A stretch of 45,097 nt of DNA, from the NCBI RefSeq assembly GCF_015206995.1, contig NZ_JADEXR010000043.1, positions 1 through 45,097 on the forward strand, read 5' to 3'. Made by a program: the position numbers and the translations under genes. This document shows, piece by piece, positions 14,227 to 24,702 of this stretch. The stretch comes from an aff. Roholtiella sp. LEGE 12411 (GTDB lineage Bacteria; Cyanobacteriota; Cyanobacteriia; Cyanobacteriales; Nostocaceae). Under the pieces are notes generated by a model. The model ran no database searches and was not told where the DNA came from. It saw only the letters and a program-made list of their open reading frames with translations. Numbering within the stretch: position 1 is the first letter of the stretch; each line of letters begins with the position of its first letter.

Positions 14227-15291
14227 ATGTCCAACAATAATATAGAGATTGTTTTCAGCTTTGATACTACTGGAAGTATGTATCCTTGCCTAACTCAAGT
14301 ACGGCGTAAAATCAAAAATACCGTTACCAGACTAATAGACGAAATTCCCCTGATTCGCATTGGAATTATTGCTCATGGTGACTACTGTGATGAAGGCTCA
14401 ACTTATGTCACTAAAAATTTTAATCTCTCCGGCGATGTTGATGCTATTTGTGATTTTGTCCAAAATGTAGAACCTACTGGTGGCGGAGATGCACCAGAAT
14501 GCTATGAATTGGTATTGCATGAAGCTCAATCTCTGTCTTGGTCAAAGTCAGCATCCAAATCACTAGTTCTGATTGGTGATGATATTCCTCACGCTCCAGC
14601 ACACAATCCCAAAAAGTTGAATTGGCGCAAAGAATTAGATAAATTAGCTGATGCAGAAATTACAGTTTACGGCATTCAAGCGCTCAATCGCCCACATGCC
14701 AATCCTTTTTATCAAGAGCTTGCAGAAAAATCCGGTGGATTCCATATCAACCTAGATCAGTTTGCATATATCACTGATTTGTTTCTAGCGGTATGTTATC
14801 AGCAATCATCAAATGAACAACTACAAGCTTATGAACAAGAAGTAATTGACCAAGGCCGCATGAATCGGGGGTTAAATAAAATGTTTAACACCATGATGAA
14901 GCGAGAGGAAACATTATATTATCAATCTGCTGATTTACGGGCCGTTACTCCCGGACGTTTCCAGATTTTAGAAGTTGAACAAGATATTTCCATTAAAGCT
15001 TTTGTTTTAGAAAATGGTTTAAGTTTCAAAGTTGGGCGAGGTTTCTATGAGTTTACAAAAACGGAAACTATCCAAGCTCAAAAAGAAATTGTCTTGATGG
15101 ATAGAGGAACTGGTGATTTATTTCAAGGAGGTGCAGCACGAGAAATGTTAGGTCTGCCGATGGATGCAACAATCCGCATCAAACCTAGTAACCTAGAAAA
15201 GTACGTTGTATTTGTCCAAAGTACCTCTGCTAATCGCAAACTGATTGGCAAAACTAAATTTTTATATGAAGTCGAAGACTGGGATTGCTAA
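14227..15291 (+). CDS. Von Willebrand factor A domain protein
   Basis: A 354-residue cytoplasmic protein, with no signal peptide or membrane segment. Residues 1-200 form a VWA fold with a metal-ion-dependent adhesion site: IVFSFDTTGSMYPCL gives the DxTxS motif, and VEPTGGGDAPE and SLVLIGDDIPHAP supply the later MIDAS loops. The C-terminal 150 residues (from about RGLNKMFNTMMKREETLYYQ) form a second domain that I do not recognise, ending in a beta-rich part with YVVFVQSTSANRKLIGKTKF. I chose ATG 14227 because it lies next to the domain start; a GTG at 14206 is also open. A hairpin terminator follows. It is transcribed alone, so a partner cannot be named. Confidence 0.8.
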   Translation: MSNNNIEIVFSFDTTGSMYPCLTQVRRKIKNTVTRLIDEIPLIRIGIIAHGDYCDEGSTYVTKNFNLSGDVDAICDFVQNVEPTGGGDAPECYELVLHEAQSLSWSKSASKSLVLIGDDIPHAPAHNPKKLNWRKELDKLADAEITVYGIQALNRPHANPFYQELAEKSGGFHINLDQFAYITDLFLAVCYQQSSNEQLQAYEQEVIDQGRMNRGLNKMFNTMMKREETLYYQSADLRAVTPGRFQILEVEQDISIKAFVLENGLSFKVGRGFYEFTKTETIQAQKEIVLMDRGTGDLFQGGAAREMLGLPMDATIRIKPSNLEKYVVFVQSTSANRKLIGKTKFLYEVEDWDC

Positions 15292-15327
15292 TCAACCTCT
15301 TACTAAAATCTTTCAATGCCCTCATCA

Positions 15328-15347
15328 AAGCCTGCTTTTGCAGGCTT
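15328..15347 (+). terminator. Hairpin terminator after the VWA gene
   Basis: AAGCCTGC, a TTTT loop, then GCAGGCTT form a perfect 8 bp stem 36 bp after the VWA stop, followed by a weakly T-rich CATCATCTTT. It separates this gene from ligA. Confidence 0.7.
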
Positions 15348-15359
15348 CATCATCTTTGA

Positions 15360-17429
<2,070 letters not shown>

Positions 17430-17555
17430 CAACCTGATATTTTTATGGAGGTAATAACGTTAAAAAAGAATCAAAGATACGTAATAGTATATTTGAACAC
17501 AAAAAACGCTTTTTGTAGTATGATTTTGTTTTCTTGCTACTAAATCGTAGAAGCG

Positions 17556-18734
17556 ATGACACATCAATTTGAATACAGCACTCTCGCCCATCCCCAGGAT
17601 ATTCAGCAGCTTGCAACTATCCTTGAACAGTGTTATGTCATGCCCTCCGGTGACAGCGAAATCTACATTAACCGCATTGGCACAGAAAACTTCCGCTTTA
17701 TCCGTGGATGTGAGCAAGTTATTGGTGGACTAGCAACTTTGGCGATGGGTCAGTGGTGGGGTGGTCAGCGTGTACCGATGACAGGAATTGCCGCAGTGGG
17801 TATTGCTCCAGAGTATCGCGGATCCGGAGCAGCGATCGCACTCATGGAGCACACCCTCAAAGAACTCCACACTCAAGAAGTTCCCATCTCTGTTTTATAT
17901 CCGGCTACTCAACGCTTGTACCGCAAAGCAGGATATGAGCAGGGGGGTAGCTTTTGCAGTTGGGAAATTTCGACTCAGAGTATCCAGGTGCGAGAGCAAC
18001 CGCTACCTTTACAACCGATAATTCCGATTAATCATGAAGTCTTTCATGACCTGTATCAGCAACAGGCGAGACTCATTCATGGTTATTTAGACCGGAATCC
18101 AGTAATTTGGCAGGGATTAATCCAACCAGATAATCAGGAAATTATTTATAGCTATTTTATTGGTGACAAAGACCAGCCCCAAGGTTACATCATCTTCAGC
18201 CAACATTCAGCAGAGGATGGCGTATTTCTGCGGGTGAGAGATTGGGTAGTTCTCACAGATGCTGCGGTACAGACTTTCTGGTCTTTTGTAGCCAATCATC
18301 GCTCCCAAATTAAACAGGTACGATGGAAGAGTTCTGTGATTGATTCCCTGACATTGCAACTACCAGAGCAAACTGCCAAGATATCGCATCACGAGCGCTG
18401 GATGCTGCGGGTAATAGATTTAGTGAAGGCGTTGGAGATGCGGGGTTATCCACCGGGCATCCAAGCTGAACTGCACTTGGAAGTTAAAGATGACTTATTA
18501 ATTGACAATAATGGTAAATTCATCCTCTTTGTCGCAAATGGACGTGGTGAAGTTACAAGAGGTGGAAAAGGTGAGTTGCAATTAGATATTAGAGGATTAG
18601 CACCCCTGTACACTAGTTTATTTACTCCCTACCATTTGCAGTTAGCGGGAAAACTCCATGCTACAGAAACAGCACTCTTGGCAGCTACGCAAATATTTGC
18701 AGGTGTCTCCCCTTGGATGGCTAATTTCTTTTAA
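17556..18734 (+). CDS. Eis-like GNAT acetyltransferase with SCP2-type domain
   Basis: A 392-residue protein of the Eis family (enhanced intracellular survival). The first GNAT domain has the acetyl-CoA pyrophosphate loop in VGIAPEYRGSGAAIALMEHT and ends near YRKAGYEQGG. A second, degenerate GNAT domain spans about residues 150-290, and a sterol-carrier-like domain closes the protein (ELHLEVKDDLLIDNNGKFIL to MANFF). Related enzymes acetylate amines of aminoglycosides or other substrates; the substrate here cannot be told. The architecture is complete, including the C-terminal carboxylate-bearing end used by Eis enzymes. It is transcribed alone. Confidence 0.87.
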   Translation: MTHQFEYSTLAHPQDIQQLATILEQCYVMPSGDSEIYINRIGTENFRFIRGCEQVIGGLATLAMGQWWGGQRVPMTGIAAVGIAPEYRGSGAAIALMEHTLKELHTQEVPISVLYPATQRLYRKAGYEQGGSFCSWEISTQSIQVREQPLPLQPIIPINHEVFHDLYQQQARLIHGYLDRNPVIWQGLIQPDNQEIIYSYFIGDKDQPQGYIIFSQHSAEDGVFLRVRDWVVLTDAAVQTFWSFVANHRSQIKQVRWKSSVIDSLTLQLPEQTAKISHHERWMLRVIDLVKALEMRGYPPGIQAELHLEVKDDLLIDNNGKFILFVANGRGEVTRGGKGELQLDIRGLAPLYTSLFTPYHLQLAGKLHATETALLAATQIFAGVSPWMANFF

Positions 18735-19201
18735 CGAAGGCTCTTGCTCAAGATATTAGAACTCTTGCTAAAATATCGCTCTTAGCCAGTGAATGTGCAA
18801 CTTGGACGCACACTATAGGATTCCTATTTGATTTTTGAAAGAACTGCGTACACCTCTAACTCCCTTTTTTTCCATTTCCCATTCCCTGTCTCTACAAGTC
18901 AGTTCACGAATCAAATCGGATTACTATAGCTTATTACGTAAATATATTGACGAGTTTTCTGAAGAAGAAACAGCAGAAATGTATATATTTGCTCATACCA
19001 AAGTAGGATTTACGGACTGTATAAATCAACTATGATGCAAATAATGAAATTTAATCAATTCAGGCACTTTGCACAACCCTGATTTGCTCGGATACTTGCA
19101 GTATTGAGTGCTAGACATGGCAGAAATATCGAAATTAAACATAGTACTTATGTGCAATACGTAAGTACTACAAAATAAACCAAAATTGCACAAAGGATTT
19201 C
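18735..19201. other. Intergenic region upstream of the radical SAM gene
   Basis: No supported gene. A 66-codon frame at 18835-19035 starts inside a TTTGAAAGAACTGCG context and lacks any domain. The interval ends with a 9 bp inverted repeat at 19142-19170, and an AAAGGATTT ribosome-binding site lies before the ATG at 19202. Confidence 0.5.
19142..19170. promoter_or_regulatory. 9 bp inverted repeat before the radical SAM gene
   Basis: TAGTACTTA at 19142-19150 is mirrored by TAAGTACTA at 19162-19170, with an 11-base spacer. It lies about 31 bp upstream of the start codon. It could be an operator or a leader hairpin. There is no T-run, so it is not a normal terminator. Confidence 0.5.
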
Positions 19202-20809
19202 ATGAAAGCACTATTGCTCTACCCTCAGTTTCCCCAGTCTTTTTGGTCTTACGATCGCTTTATGGAAATCGCTGGACTGAAAGCCGTCTTGCCTCCACTG
19301 GGGATTATTACAGTTGCAGCTCTTTTGCCTAAAGATTGGGAAATTAGATTTTGCGATCGCAATGTCAAGGTTGAAACAGAAGCTGATTGGGAATGGTGTG
19401 ACTTGGTAATCCTTTCTGCAATGCTAGTGCAGAAGCCAGACTTTCACGCCCTAATTCAAAAAGCGGTGCGGTTAGGTAAAAAAGTGGCCGTCGGGGGCCC
19501 TTACCCTACCTCTATCCCCCAAGATGCCCTTGACTCTGGAGCGCATTATCTAGTTTTGGATGAGGGGGAATTGACGGTTCCATTGTTTATGGAAGCGTTA
19601 AACCAAGGCAAAACGCAAGGGATCTTTCGCTCCGCTGAAAAACCTGATGTCACCCAAAGCCCAATGCCGCGTTTTGACCTACTGAAACGGGATGCCTACT
19701 TGATGATGGCTGTCCAGTTTTCTCGTGGTTGCCCTTTCAACTGCGAATTCTGTGACATCATTGTTCTCTACGGCCGTAAACCACGCACTAAAGAACCTCA
19801 CCAAATCATCGCTGAGTTACAAGCTCTTTATGATTTAGGCTGGCGGGGGTCACTCTTTATTGTTGACGACAACTTTATTGGAAATCAGCGCAACGTCAAA
19901 CGCTTTCTCAAAGAATTAATCCCTTGGATGAAGCAGCACGACTACCCGTTTACCTTCATCACTGAAGCTTCTGTGAATTTGGCAGAAGACGATGAAATGC
20001 TGTATCTAATGAATGAAGCCGGCTTTTATGCAGTCTTTCTTGGTATTGAAACTCCTGACCAAGACAGCCTAAAAGTAACACAAAAATTACAAAATACTCG
20101 CAATTCCCTAGTGGAAGCCTGTCGCAAGATCAATGAGGCGGGTATGCTCATCTATGCAGGGTTTATCCTTGGTTTTGATGGAGAACGCCCAGGTGCAGGA
20201 GAACGGATTCAAGCTTTTGTAGAACAAACGAGTATTCCTCAGCCTATGCTGGGTATCCTCCAAGCTTTGCCCAATACTGCTTTATGGAACCGTCTTCAAC
20301 AAGAGCAGCGTTTACATTTAGTAGAGGGCATCGGTGGTACTGAGGTGGGAGATCAGAATACTTTGATGAATTTCATCCCCACCCGTTCCATTGATGAAAT
20401 CGCTAGAGAGTATGTAGAAGGCTTCTGGACGTTATATGAACCCAGGAACTATCTTAGACGCTGTTTTCAGCAATGCCTCACTATTAAATCTGTCTGTGAG
20501 CGTAAGCAAACCATGCAATTTTCTCCAGGTAAGGGTTTGCGGCTCGTTGCTCAGTTAATCTGGCATCAAGGCTTGCGAAGACCAGAAATTCGGGGACAAT
20601 TTTGGCGACAACTATGGACAATTCTGCGTCAAAAGCCTCAAGTTCTGAACATGTATTTAGGTCTATGCGCTGCTGGAGAACATTTTTGGGAGTACCGCGC
20701 TTTAGCCAGGGAAAGGATTACTCAACAGTTAGGCTACGATCCATTAAAAATCCCTGTATTACCTGATGTTTGTGTAGCAAACGAACAACTTCAAGCACTG
20801 GACGTTTAA
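19202..20809 (+). CDS. B12-binding radical SAM protein (DUF4070 type)
   Basis: A 535-residue iron-sulphur enzyme. The N-terminal 140 residues form a cobalamin-binding Rossmann-like domain (LPPLGIITVAALLPKDWEIR, then VAVGGPYPTS). The radical SAM core follows with C177, C181 and C184 in the CPFNCEFC motif that holds the 4Fe-4S cluster. FIVDDNFIGNQRNVKRFLKE and GFYAVFLGIETPDQ are further core strands. The C-terminal 150 residues look like DUF4070, with the NYLRRCFQQCL region. Enzymes of this group include the hopanoid C2-methylase HpnP and many uncharacterised relatives. I would not name it hpnP, because no hopanoid gene is nearby. It probably methylates or rearranges an unknown substrate. Confidence 0.85.
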   Translation: MKALLLYPQFPQSFWSYDRFMEIAGLKAVLPPLGIITVAALLPKDWEIRFCDRNVKVETEADWEWCDLVILSAMLVQKPDFHALIQKAVRLGKKVAVGGPYPTSIPQDALDSGAHYLVLDEGELTVPLFMEALNQGKTQGIFRSAEKPDVTQSPMPRFDLLKRDAYLMMAVQFSRGCPFNCEFCDIIVLYGRKPRTKEPHQIIAELQALYDLGWRGSLFIVDDNFIGNQRNVKRFLKELIPWMKQHDYPFTFITEASVNLAEDDEMLYLMNEAGFYAVFLGIETPDQDSLKVTQKLQNTRNSLVEACRKINEAGMLIYAGFILGFDGERPGAGERIQAFVEQTSIPQPMLGILQALPNTALWNRLQQEQRLHLVEGIGGTEVGDQNTLMNFIPTRSIDEIAREYVEGFWTLYEPRNYLRRCFQQCLTIKSVCERKQTMQFSPGKGLRLVAQLIWHQGLRRPEIRGQFWRQLWTILRQKPQVLNMYLGLCAAGEHFWEYRALARERITQQLGYDPLKIPVLPDVCVANEQLQALDV

Positions 20810-20826
20810 TATTCCGCTGTGACGTA

Positions 20827-21297
20827 CTAATTCAAGAAGAATTTTCTAGAGATTGGGTTTTCTTTAAGAGATTGAATAAAATCTCTTAAAGTCATCATGC
20901 TACCTTTTAAGGTGAACTTAGGAGTGCCATTTTGAGCAACAATTCTCACCTCATCATCTTTGATTTGAATCTGACTTTTAATGCTGTCCCATAGAGTGTC
21001 AAAGCTCTCGTCATCCTTGCAACCATTGGCTTCAAGAAACTTTTGGCGGACTTCTGTTTTTAGTGCTAACGCTTCCGCTGCTTGGGTGCGGGCCTCAAAG
21101 TGCTTAACTACATCTTCATAGCCACTCTCCTTTAGAGTTTTGTTTTCAGCCTGAACTTCCTCTAGCTGAGTTTTTACGGCTTGCAATTGTGACGCTAAAG
21201 CAGATGACTTCTGGTATTCAATTTTTAAGGCTAGCTTTGCATTGGTTAACAAGGCTTTGTAATCTAGCTGTTCTTGGTTTTGAATTTCGGATTCCAT
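20827..21297 (-). CDS. Coiled-coil protein of unknown function
   Basis: A 156-residue soluble protein. Residues 15-90 are predicted by eye to be a long coiled coil (SALASQLQAVKTQLEEVQAE continuing through NKTLKESGYEDVV). A C-terminal segment follows with the small basic-acidic part QIQIKDDEVRIVAQNGTPKF and DFIQSLKENPISRKFF. I do not recognise the family; the closing part resembles phage or mobile-element scaffold-like proteins only loosely. It converges with the radical SAM gene (17 bp between stops) and has no visible partner. Confidence 0.65.
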   Translation of the reverse strand: MESEIQNQEQLDYKALLTNAKLALKIEYQKSSALASQLQAVKTQLEEVQAENKTLKESGYEDVVKHFEARTQAAEALALKTEVRQKFLEANGCKDDESFDTLWDSIKSQIQIKDDEVRIVAQNGTPKFTLKGSMMTLRDFIQSLKENPISRKFFLN

Positions 21298-21997
21298 TTT
21301 TATCTCTTATGCTAATTGGAGTAGTTTTTATAGTTTTTCCCGTAAAAGATAACAGTTAGATGGTATGAGGGGTATTTCCATCCAGAAGATGCTGATATGA
21401 AGGTATTGAGTTGCGATCGCACTTAAAAATCATGTTTGAGCAAGCATTGGAATAGTGTATAAGTTGTTCGATCTGTACGAAAAATATTCAAAATGTTACA
21501 AAATAGATTTTATCTAACAATACTTGATAGTAATAAATAAATTACATCTACCTGATTATATCAAAATAAATCACTTTATTCTAATAGCTTTTTATTAAAA
21601 AATAGCTGCTATAATAAAAATATAAAAATAGCGACAACGCTACACGTTGCGAGGCAACCAAGATGGATGCCAATGAAGTTTGAAGCCGATATGCAGGCAA
21701 AGAAGATTAGTTATTAACTAAAAGCTGGGCATAGTGATTATAAAGACTCAATCTGGGTTACAGGGATTCAGAGAGATTAAGTACGATTTGGAAAATTAAT
21801 TAGCAAGATATACTTTTAGCGATCGCAGAAGGATTCAAACTTGCCTAATTCTGATGGTACATAGCCTAAACTTCCAAGTCGTGCTTAAAAATAACTAAAA
21901 CCTTTAACTACTAGATTTAGAACAACTTACTAGTTAAACAGAACCTTGGAACCCTGATAGAGCAAACTTAATTCCATTTTTTTAAAGGAGTCTATTA
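21298..21997. other. 700 bp leader region upstream of the apcA paralogue
   Basis: No gene is visible. It contains AT-rich sequence at 21440-21620 and a more structured GC-rich segment at about 21628-21700 with the arms GCGACAACGC and ACGTTGCGAGG. A HIP1-like GCGATCGC lies at about 21818. The long untranslated distance before a phycobiliprotein gene is normal for cyanobacteria, so a regulated promoter with a long leader is likely. The ribosome-binding site TAAAGGAG is 10 bp before the ATG at 21998. Confidence 0.55.
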
Positions 21998-22483
21998 ATG
22001 AGCCTTATCTTAAAGTCGATTGTCAACGCTGACGCCGGTGCTCGTTATCTCAGCCCTGGGGAGCTAGAGCCGATTAAAAACTTTGTTAAGAGTGGTGAGC
22101 GCCGTCTGCGTCTAGTTCAGGTTTTAACGGAGAATCGGGAGTCTATTATTAAGCAAGCTGGAAATGAGCTATTTCAAAAGCGCCCAGATATTATCTCCCC
22201 TGGTGGTAATGCCTTTGGTCAGGAAATGAGTGCAACTTGCTTACGGGACATGGATTACTATCTGCGTTTGATCACCTACAGTGTTGTGGCTGGGGAATCG
22301 ACACCGCTTCAAGAAATTGGAGTAAGTGGTGCTCGCGAAATGTACAAGTCTCTTGGGACTCCGATTGAGGCGGTTGTCGAAAGTATCCGTGCGATGAAAA
22401 GTAGCGCCACCTCGATGATTTCTGAAGAAGACGCTAACGAAGTTGGCGCTTACTTTGATTACCTAATTGCTGGTATTCAGTAG
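21998..22483 (+). CDS. Allophycocyanin alpha-subunit paralogue
   Basis: A 161-residue phycobiliprotein of the ApcA type. The start [40 protein letters not shown] and [17 protein letters not shown] are the ApcA signature. C81 in [13 protein letters not shown] is the bilin-attachment cysteine, so it should carry phycocyanobilin. [20 protein letters not shown] and the end [13 protein letters not shown] complete the globin-like fold. It is not in an apcABC operon: no beta subunit or linker follows. It is therefore an extra alpha subunit, like the lone ApcA-type genes of other Nostocales, and could form special allophycocyanin trimers with a shifted absorption. Residue differences from standard ApcA (LILKS start, [17 protein letters not shown]) support a paralogue. 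Confidence 0.9.
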   Translation: MSLILKSIVNADAGARYLSPGELEPIKNFVKSGERRLRLVQVLTENRESIIKQAGNELFQKRPDIISPGGNAFGQEMSATCLRDMDYYLRLITYSVVAGESTPLQEIGVSGAREMYKSLGTPIEAVVESIRAMKSSATSMISEEDANEVGAYFDYLIAGIQ

Positions 22484-22585
22484 AGCAATGATCTTTCTGG
22501 ACTACAGGAATTGGATAACTTATTTCTTGAATCTCTCTTCCTGGCGTTGTAGCTATTTTACTTATCACTACATTGGAGAGTAATA

Positions 22586-22696
22586 ATGTCGAAAGAAAAA
22601 AAAGGCAATAAAGAAGTTAAAAAACCAAAAAAAGATTCCCAGAAAAAAAAGGATAAAAAAGACTCAAATAACAATAACAGTTTAGGCATGAACTAA
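22586..22696 (+). CDS. Lysine-rich 36-residue protein
   Basis: A very small gene behind the apcA paralogue. It starts at ATG 22586 after a good ribosome-binding site (GGAGAG, 6 bp upstream), and the product is almost entirely Lys, Ser, Asn and Asp (MSKEKKGNKEVKKPKKDSQ). It ends in NNNNSLGMN and a TAA at 22694. It is followed at 22720-22750 by a hairpin with T-run. Similar lysine-rich peptides occur in other cyanobacteria, where they are annotated as hypothetical. The role is unknown; such a basic peptide could bind nucleic acid or phycobilisome components. That is speculation. Confidence 0.6.
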   Translation: MSKEKKGNKEVKKPKKDSQKKKDKKDSNNNNSLGMN

Positions 22697-22719
22697 CCTA
22701 AAATATTCACTTTATCTTG

Positions 22720-22750
22720 TTCCTAGCCTTTGGTTGGGAATAGTTTTTTT
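22720..22750 (+). terminator. Hairpin with T-run behind the lysine-rich gene
   Basis: TTCCTAGCC (22720-22728), loop TTT and GGTTGGGAA (22732-22740) pair with two G-T wobbles and are followed by TAGTTTTTTT. The stem resembles the REP hairpins at 7213 and 8031, so it may be a captured REP acting as terminator. Confidence 0.65.
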
Positions 22751-22762
22751 AATCCCAAAGAG

Positions 22763-22990
22763 CAATCTTTGGAATCCCCCGCTATAGTCGGTACTCCGAC
22801 TTAGCGGTGGGAGGATTTGACATACCTCCTCGTCCTGAAGGAGCGAGGATTCCTTGACACTTCACTGGGATGCGCCACTAAGTGGTCTTATCGTCCCTCC
22901 ATGTCCGTTTATAGTCTCCCAATGCCCTATGGCGACTTGTTTCTATTGTAGCAGCAAAAGCCGTCCTAGAAGGACGGGGCTTGTATCCCA
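22763..22990. mobile_element. Relic of an IS200/IS605-type element end (right-end RNA region)
   Basis: No transposase is present, but the text is that of the non-coding right end of cyanobacterial IS200/IS605 elements. A stem-loop CCGCTA(...)TAGCGG with an inner TCGG/CCGA arm is at about 22778-22806. The CTCGTCCTGAAGGAGCGAGG stem follows at about 22828-22847, and a final GCCGTCCTAGAAGGACGGGG stem is near 22960-22981. In complete elements these lie just after tnpB, where the guide (omega, reRNA) RNA and the excision hairpin reside. The left part is missing. It lies 28 bp before the VOC gene start. Confidence 0.65.
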
Positions 22991-23018
22991 TTATTTTGGT
23001 CAACAATCTAAAATTAAT

Positions 23019-24053
23019 ATGGCTCAAGAGCAACCAACTGCTATTGAAGGTATTTATGAAGTGTGTATTGGCATCCCAGAGCCAATTTCTGCCATTCAGT
23101 ATTGGGAGCAATTTGGCTATCGTATTGGTCAAGTGGGTGAATTAACCGCAGATGTAGCCAATCAATTATATGGGGTGAATTCGTCTTTACGCTCAATTCG
23201 TCTCTATCACCAAAATGCAGATCATGGTTTGATTCGGCTGATGGTTTGGCAAAAACCTACAAATCAAGGGTTGGGAACAGAGTCAATGAAAGTTAAAGGA
23301 AATCGCTGGGGAACTACTTTAACTGCGGATGTGCTAAGTATCTTAAATCATGCAGAAGATGCAAAAGCAGCAGGTTGGCCTATCAGATACACCAATCCTT
23401 ACTGGGAAGTCATCTACAACAAAGAAAGGAAAAGCCGCCCTTTTGTTGAGCAGGCGGTTGGGGTGCGAGAAATGCTACTACTGCAACCCTTAGCTCGACA
23501 GGTTTTATTTCAAAGGTTTGGCTATACACTACCGCACTACGGACAAATCAACCACAACGCTGCACTGAAGGCTAGTCAGTTTACCCATATAGGAATAATC
23601 ACTCAAGATGACAGCAAAAAAACTCTGAAGTTTTACGAAGAAGTTTTGGGTTTGCTGCGTGTACGTGATAATGTCGAAACTAGCTATGAATCTTCAGCAG
23701 CAGGTCGAGATATTTTTGATCTCAAGCCTGGTGAAAAGTTTACTGTTACTACCTTTGATGATCCACGTTCTTCCAAGTCCGACCTAATGGCTGCACGCAG
23801 TGGCAGACTTTACGTGATTCGCTTTCCAGATTATGTCAATTTAGAATCGCGTTTTGAGGCAACTCAACCAGGTAGCTTGGGGATGTGCCTGTATACTTAC
23901 CGTGTACGGGGAATACAGGAATATTGCGATCGCATCAAAGCAAGTTCCATCCAAAAGCTTACGCCTATTGTTAGCAATGAGTTTGGTGAGATGAGTTTCT
24001 CCTTCATTGCACCGGATGGCTACTTCTGGACTTTGCTAGAAGGGAATAATTAA
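23019..24053 (+). CDS. VOC-superfamily (glyoxalase/bleomycin-resistance fold) protein
   Basis: A 344-residue protein with two vicinal-oxygen-chelate-type halves. The first is IYEVCIGIPEPISAIQYWEQ and onward to about residue 120. The second begins TQFTHIGIIT-like at SQFTHIGIITQDDSKKTLKF and continues through FYEEVLGLLRVRDN to FGEMSFSFIAPDGYFWTLLE. Metal-ligand positions (His in THIG, Glu near the end in LLEG) look partly present in the second half. Substrate is unknown. I start at ATG 23019; the longer frame from 22854 reads through IS605-end sequence and is not real. Codon use is like neighbouring genes. Confidence 0.8.
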   Translation: MAQEQPTAIEGIYEVCIGIPEPISAIQYWEQFGYRIGQVGELTADVANQLYGVNSSLRSIRLYHQNADHGLIRLMVWQKPTNQGLGTESMKVKGNRWGTTLTADVLSILNHAEDAKAAGWPIRYTNPYWEVIYNKERKSRPFVEQAVGVREMLLLQPLARQVLFQRFGYTLPHYGQINHNAALKASQFTHIGIITQDDSKKTLKFYEEVLGLLRVRDNVETSYESSAAGRDIFDLKPGEKFTVTTFDDPRSSKSDLMAARSGRLYVIRFPDYVNLESRFEATQPGSLGMCLYTYRVRGIQEYCDRIKASSIQKLTPIVSNEFGEMSFSFIAPDGYFWTLLEGNN

Positions 24054-24099
24054 TTTTCAACTAAGAATTTGGTTTGGGGAAAAGGTTTTTTATTTCTCT

Positions 24100-24702
24100 T
24101 TACCGACAAGTATTGCATCCGTTGCGCCCTTCTATTTTCTTGGACTTTCTTTTCATCGCAATCATCAGTCCAAGCGCTGTTAGACTACCCAGAATCTCAG
24201 ATGGTTCTGGAACTTTGACAGCAGCGACTTTCGTAAAAGTGGCGTAATTTAAACTAATTTCAGACATAATTGGCTGTGGAAAACCTGCTTGCGATCGCTC
24301 ATCTAAATCCCACCTATTTGGATTATAAAATGAGCCAAACTCTGCGATCGCCCCGGAATCATACGGGCCGATGGGCACAAAAAAGGAGGTTTTTCCCCCA
24401 GCAATCAGAGGTACAGGGGTTTGGCTATTCAATAAATTAGTGATTGCATTCGTCGCTGCTAAGGCATTAGTATCATCCAACAACGGTGTACTAGTGGGTT
24501 TCGCTGGGTCAAACAAATTTACCGCTGAATCGTTAATAAAATTCACATTATATTGTTTGTTCCCAATCTGCAAATCCTCGATACTCTTAGCATTATTACC
24601 CTCCAGATTTACTTTAGCAGCCTCAACCCTGACTGCTACGCCAACCCAGGTAATTACAGAAACTGTAATGGCAAAGCCTAATTTAATTGCTTTTTTCACC
24701 AA
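24100..24702 (-). CDS. PEP-CTERM anchored exported protein
   Basis: A 200-residue protein with an N-terminal signal peptide (LGFAITVSVITWVGVAVRVE, cleavage near VEAA). A Gly/Ser/Asn-rich mature part follows. Near the C-terminus VPEPSEILGSLTALGLMIAM is followed by KRKSKK, a PEP-CTERM sorting motif made of the PEP box, a hydrophobic stretch and a basic tail. Such proteins are processed by an exosortase and delivered to the surface; in cyanobacteria they are often linked to the outer layers or extracellular polysaccharide. Sequence between the two signals has no domain that I can name. It is transcribed alone. Confidence 0.85.
   Translation of the reverse strand: MVKKAIKLGFAITVSVITWVGVAVRVEAAKVNLEGNNAKSIEDLQIGNKQYNVNFINDSAVNLFDPAKPTSTPLLDDTNALAATNAITNLLNSQTPVPLIAGGKTSFFVPIGPYDSGAIAEFGSFYNPNRWDLDERSQAGFPQPIMSEISLNYATFTKVAAVKVPEPSEILGSLTALGLMIAMKRKSKKIEGRNGCNTCR

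Noticed and set aside
18835-19035. 66-codon frame before the radical SAM gene
   Set aside because: Low-complexity start, no domain and no convincing ribosome-binding site.
19202-20809. Naming the radical SAM enzyme HpnP
   Set aside because: Same broad family, but no hopanoid neighbours and no diagnostic residues that I can verify.
22854-23018. N-terminal extension of the VOC gene
   Set aside because: The extra 55 residues are translated from IS605-end hairpins; the family domain starts at 23019.
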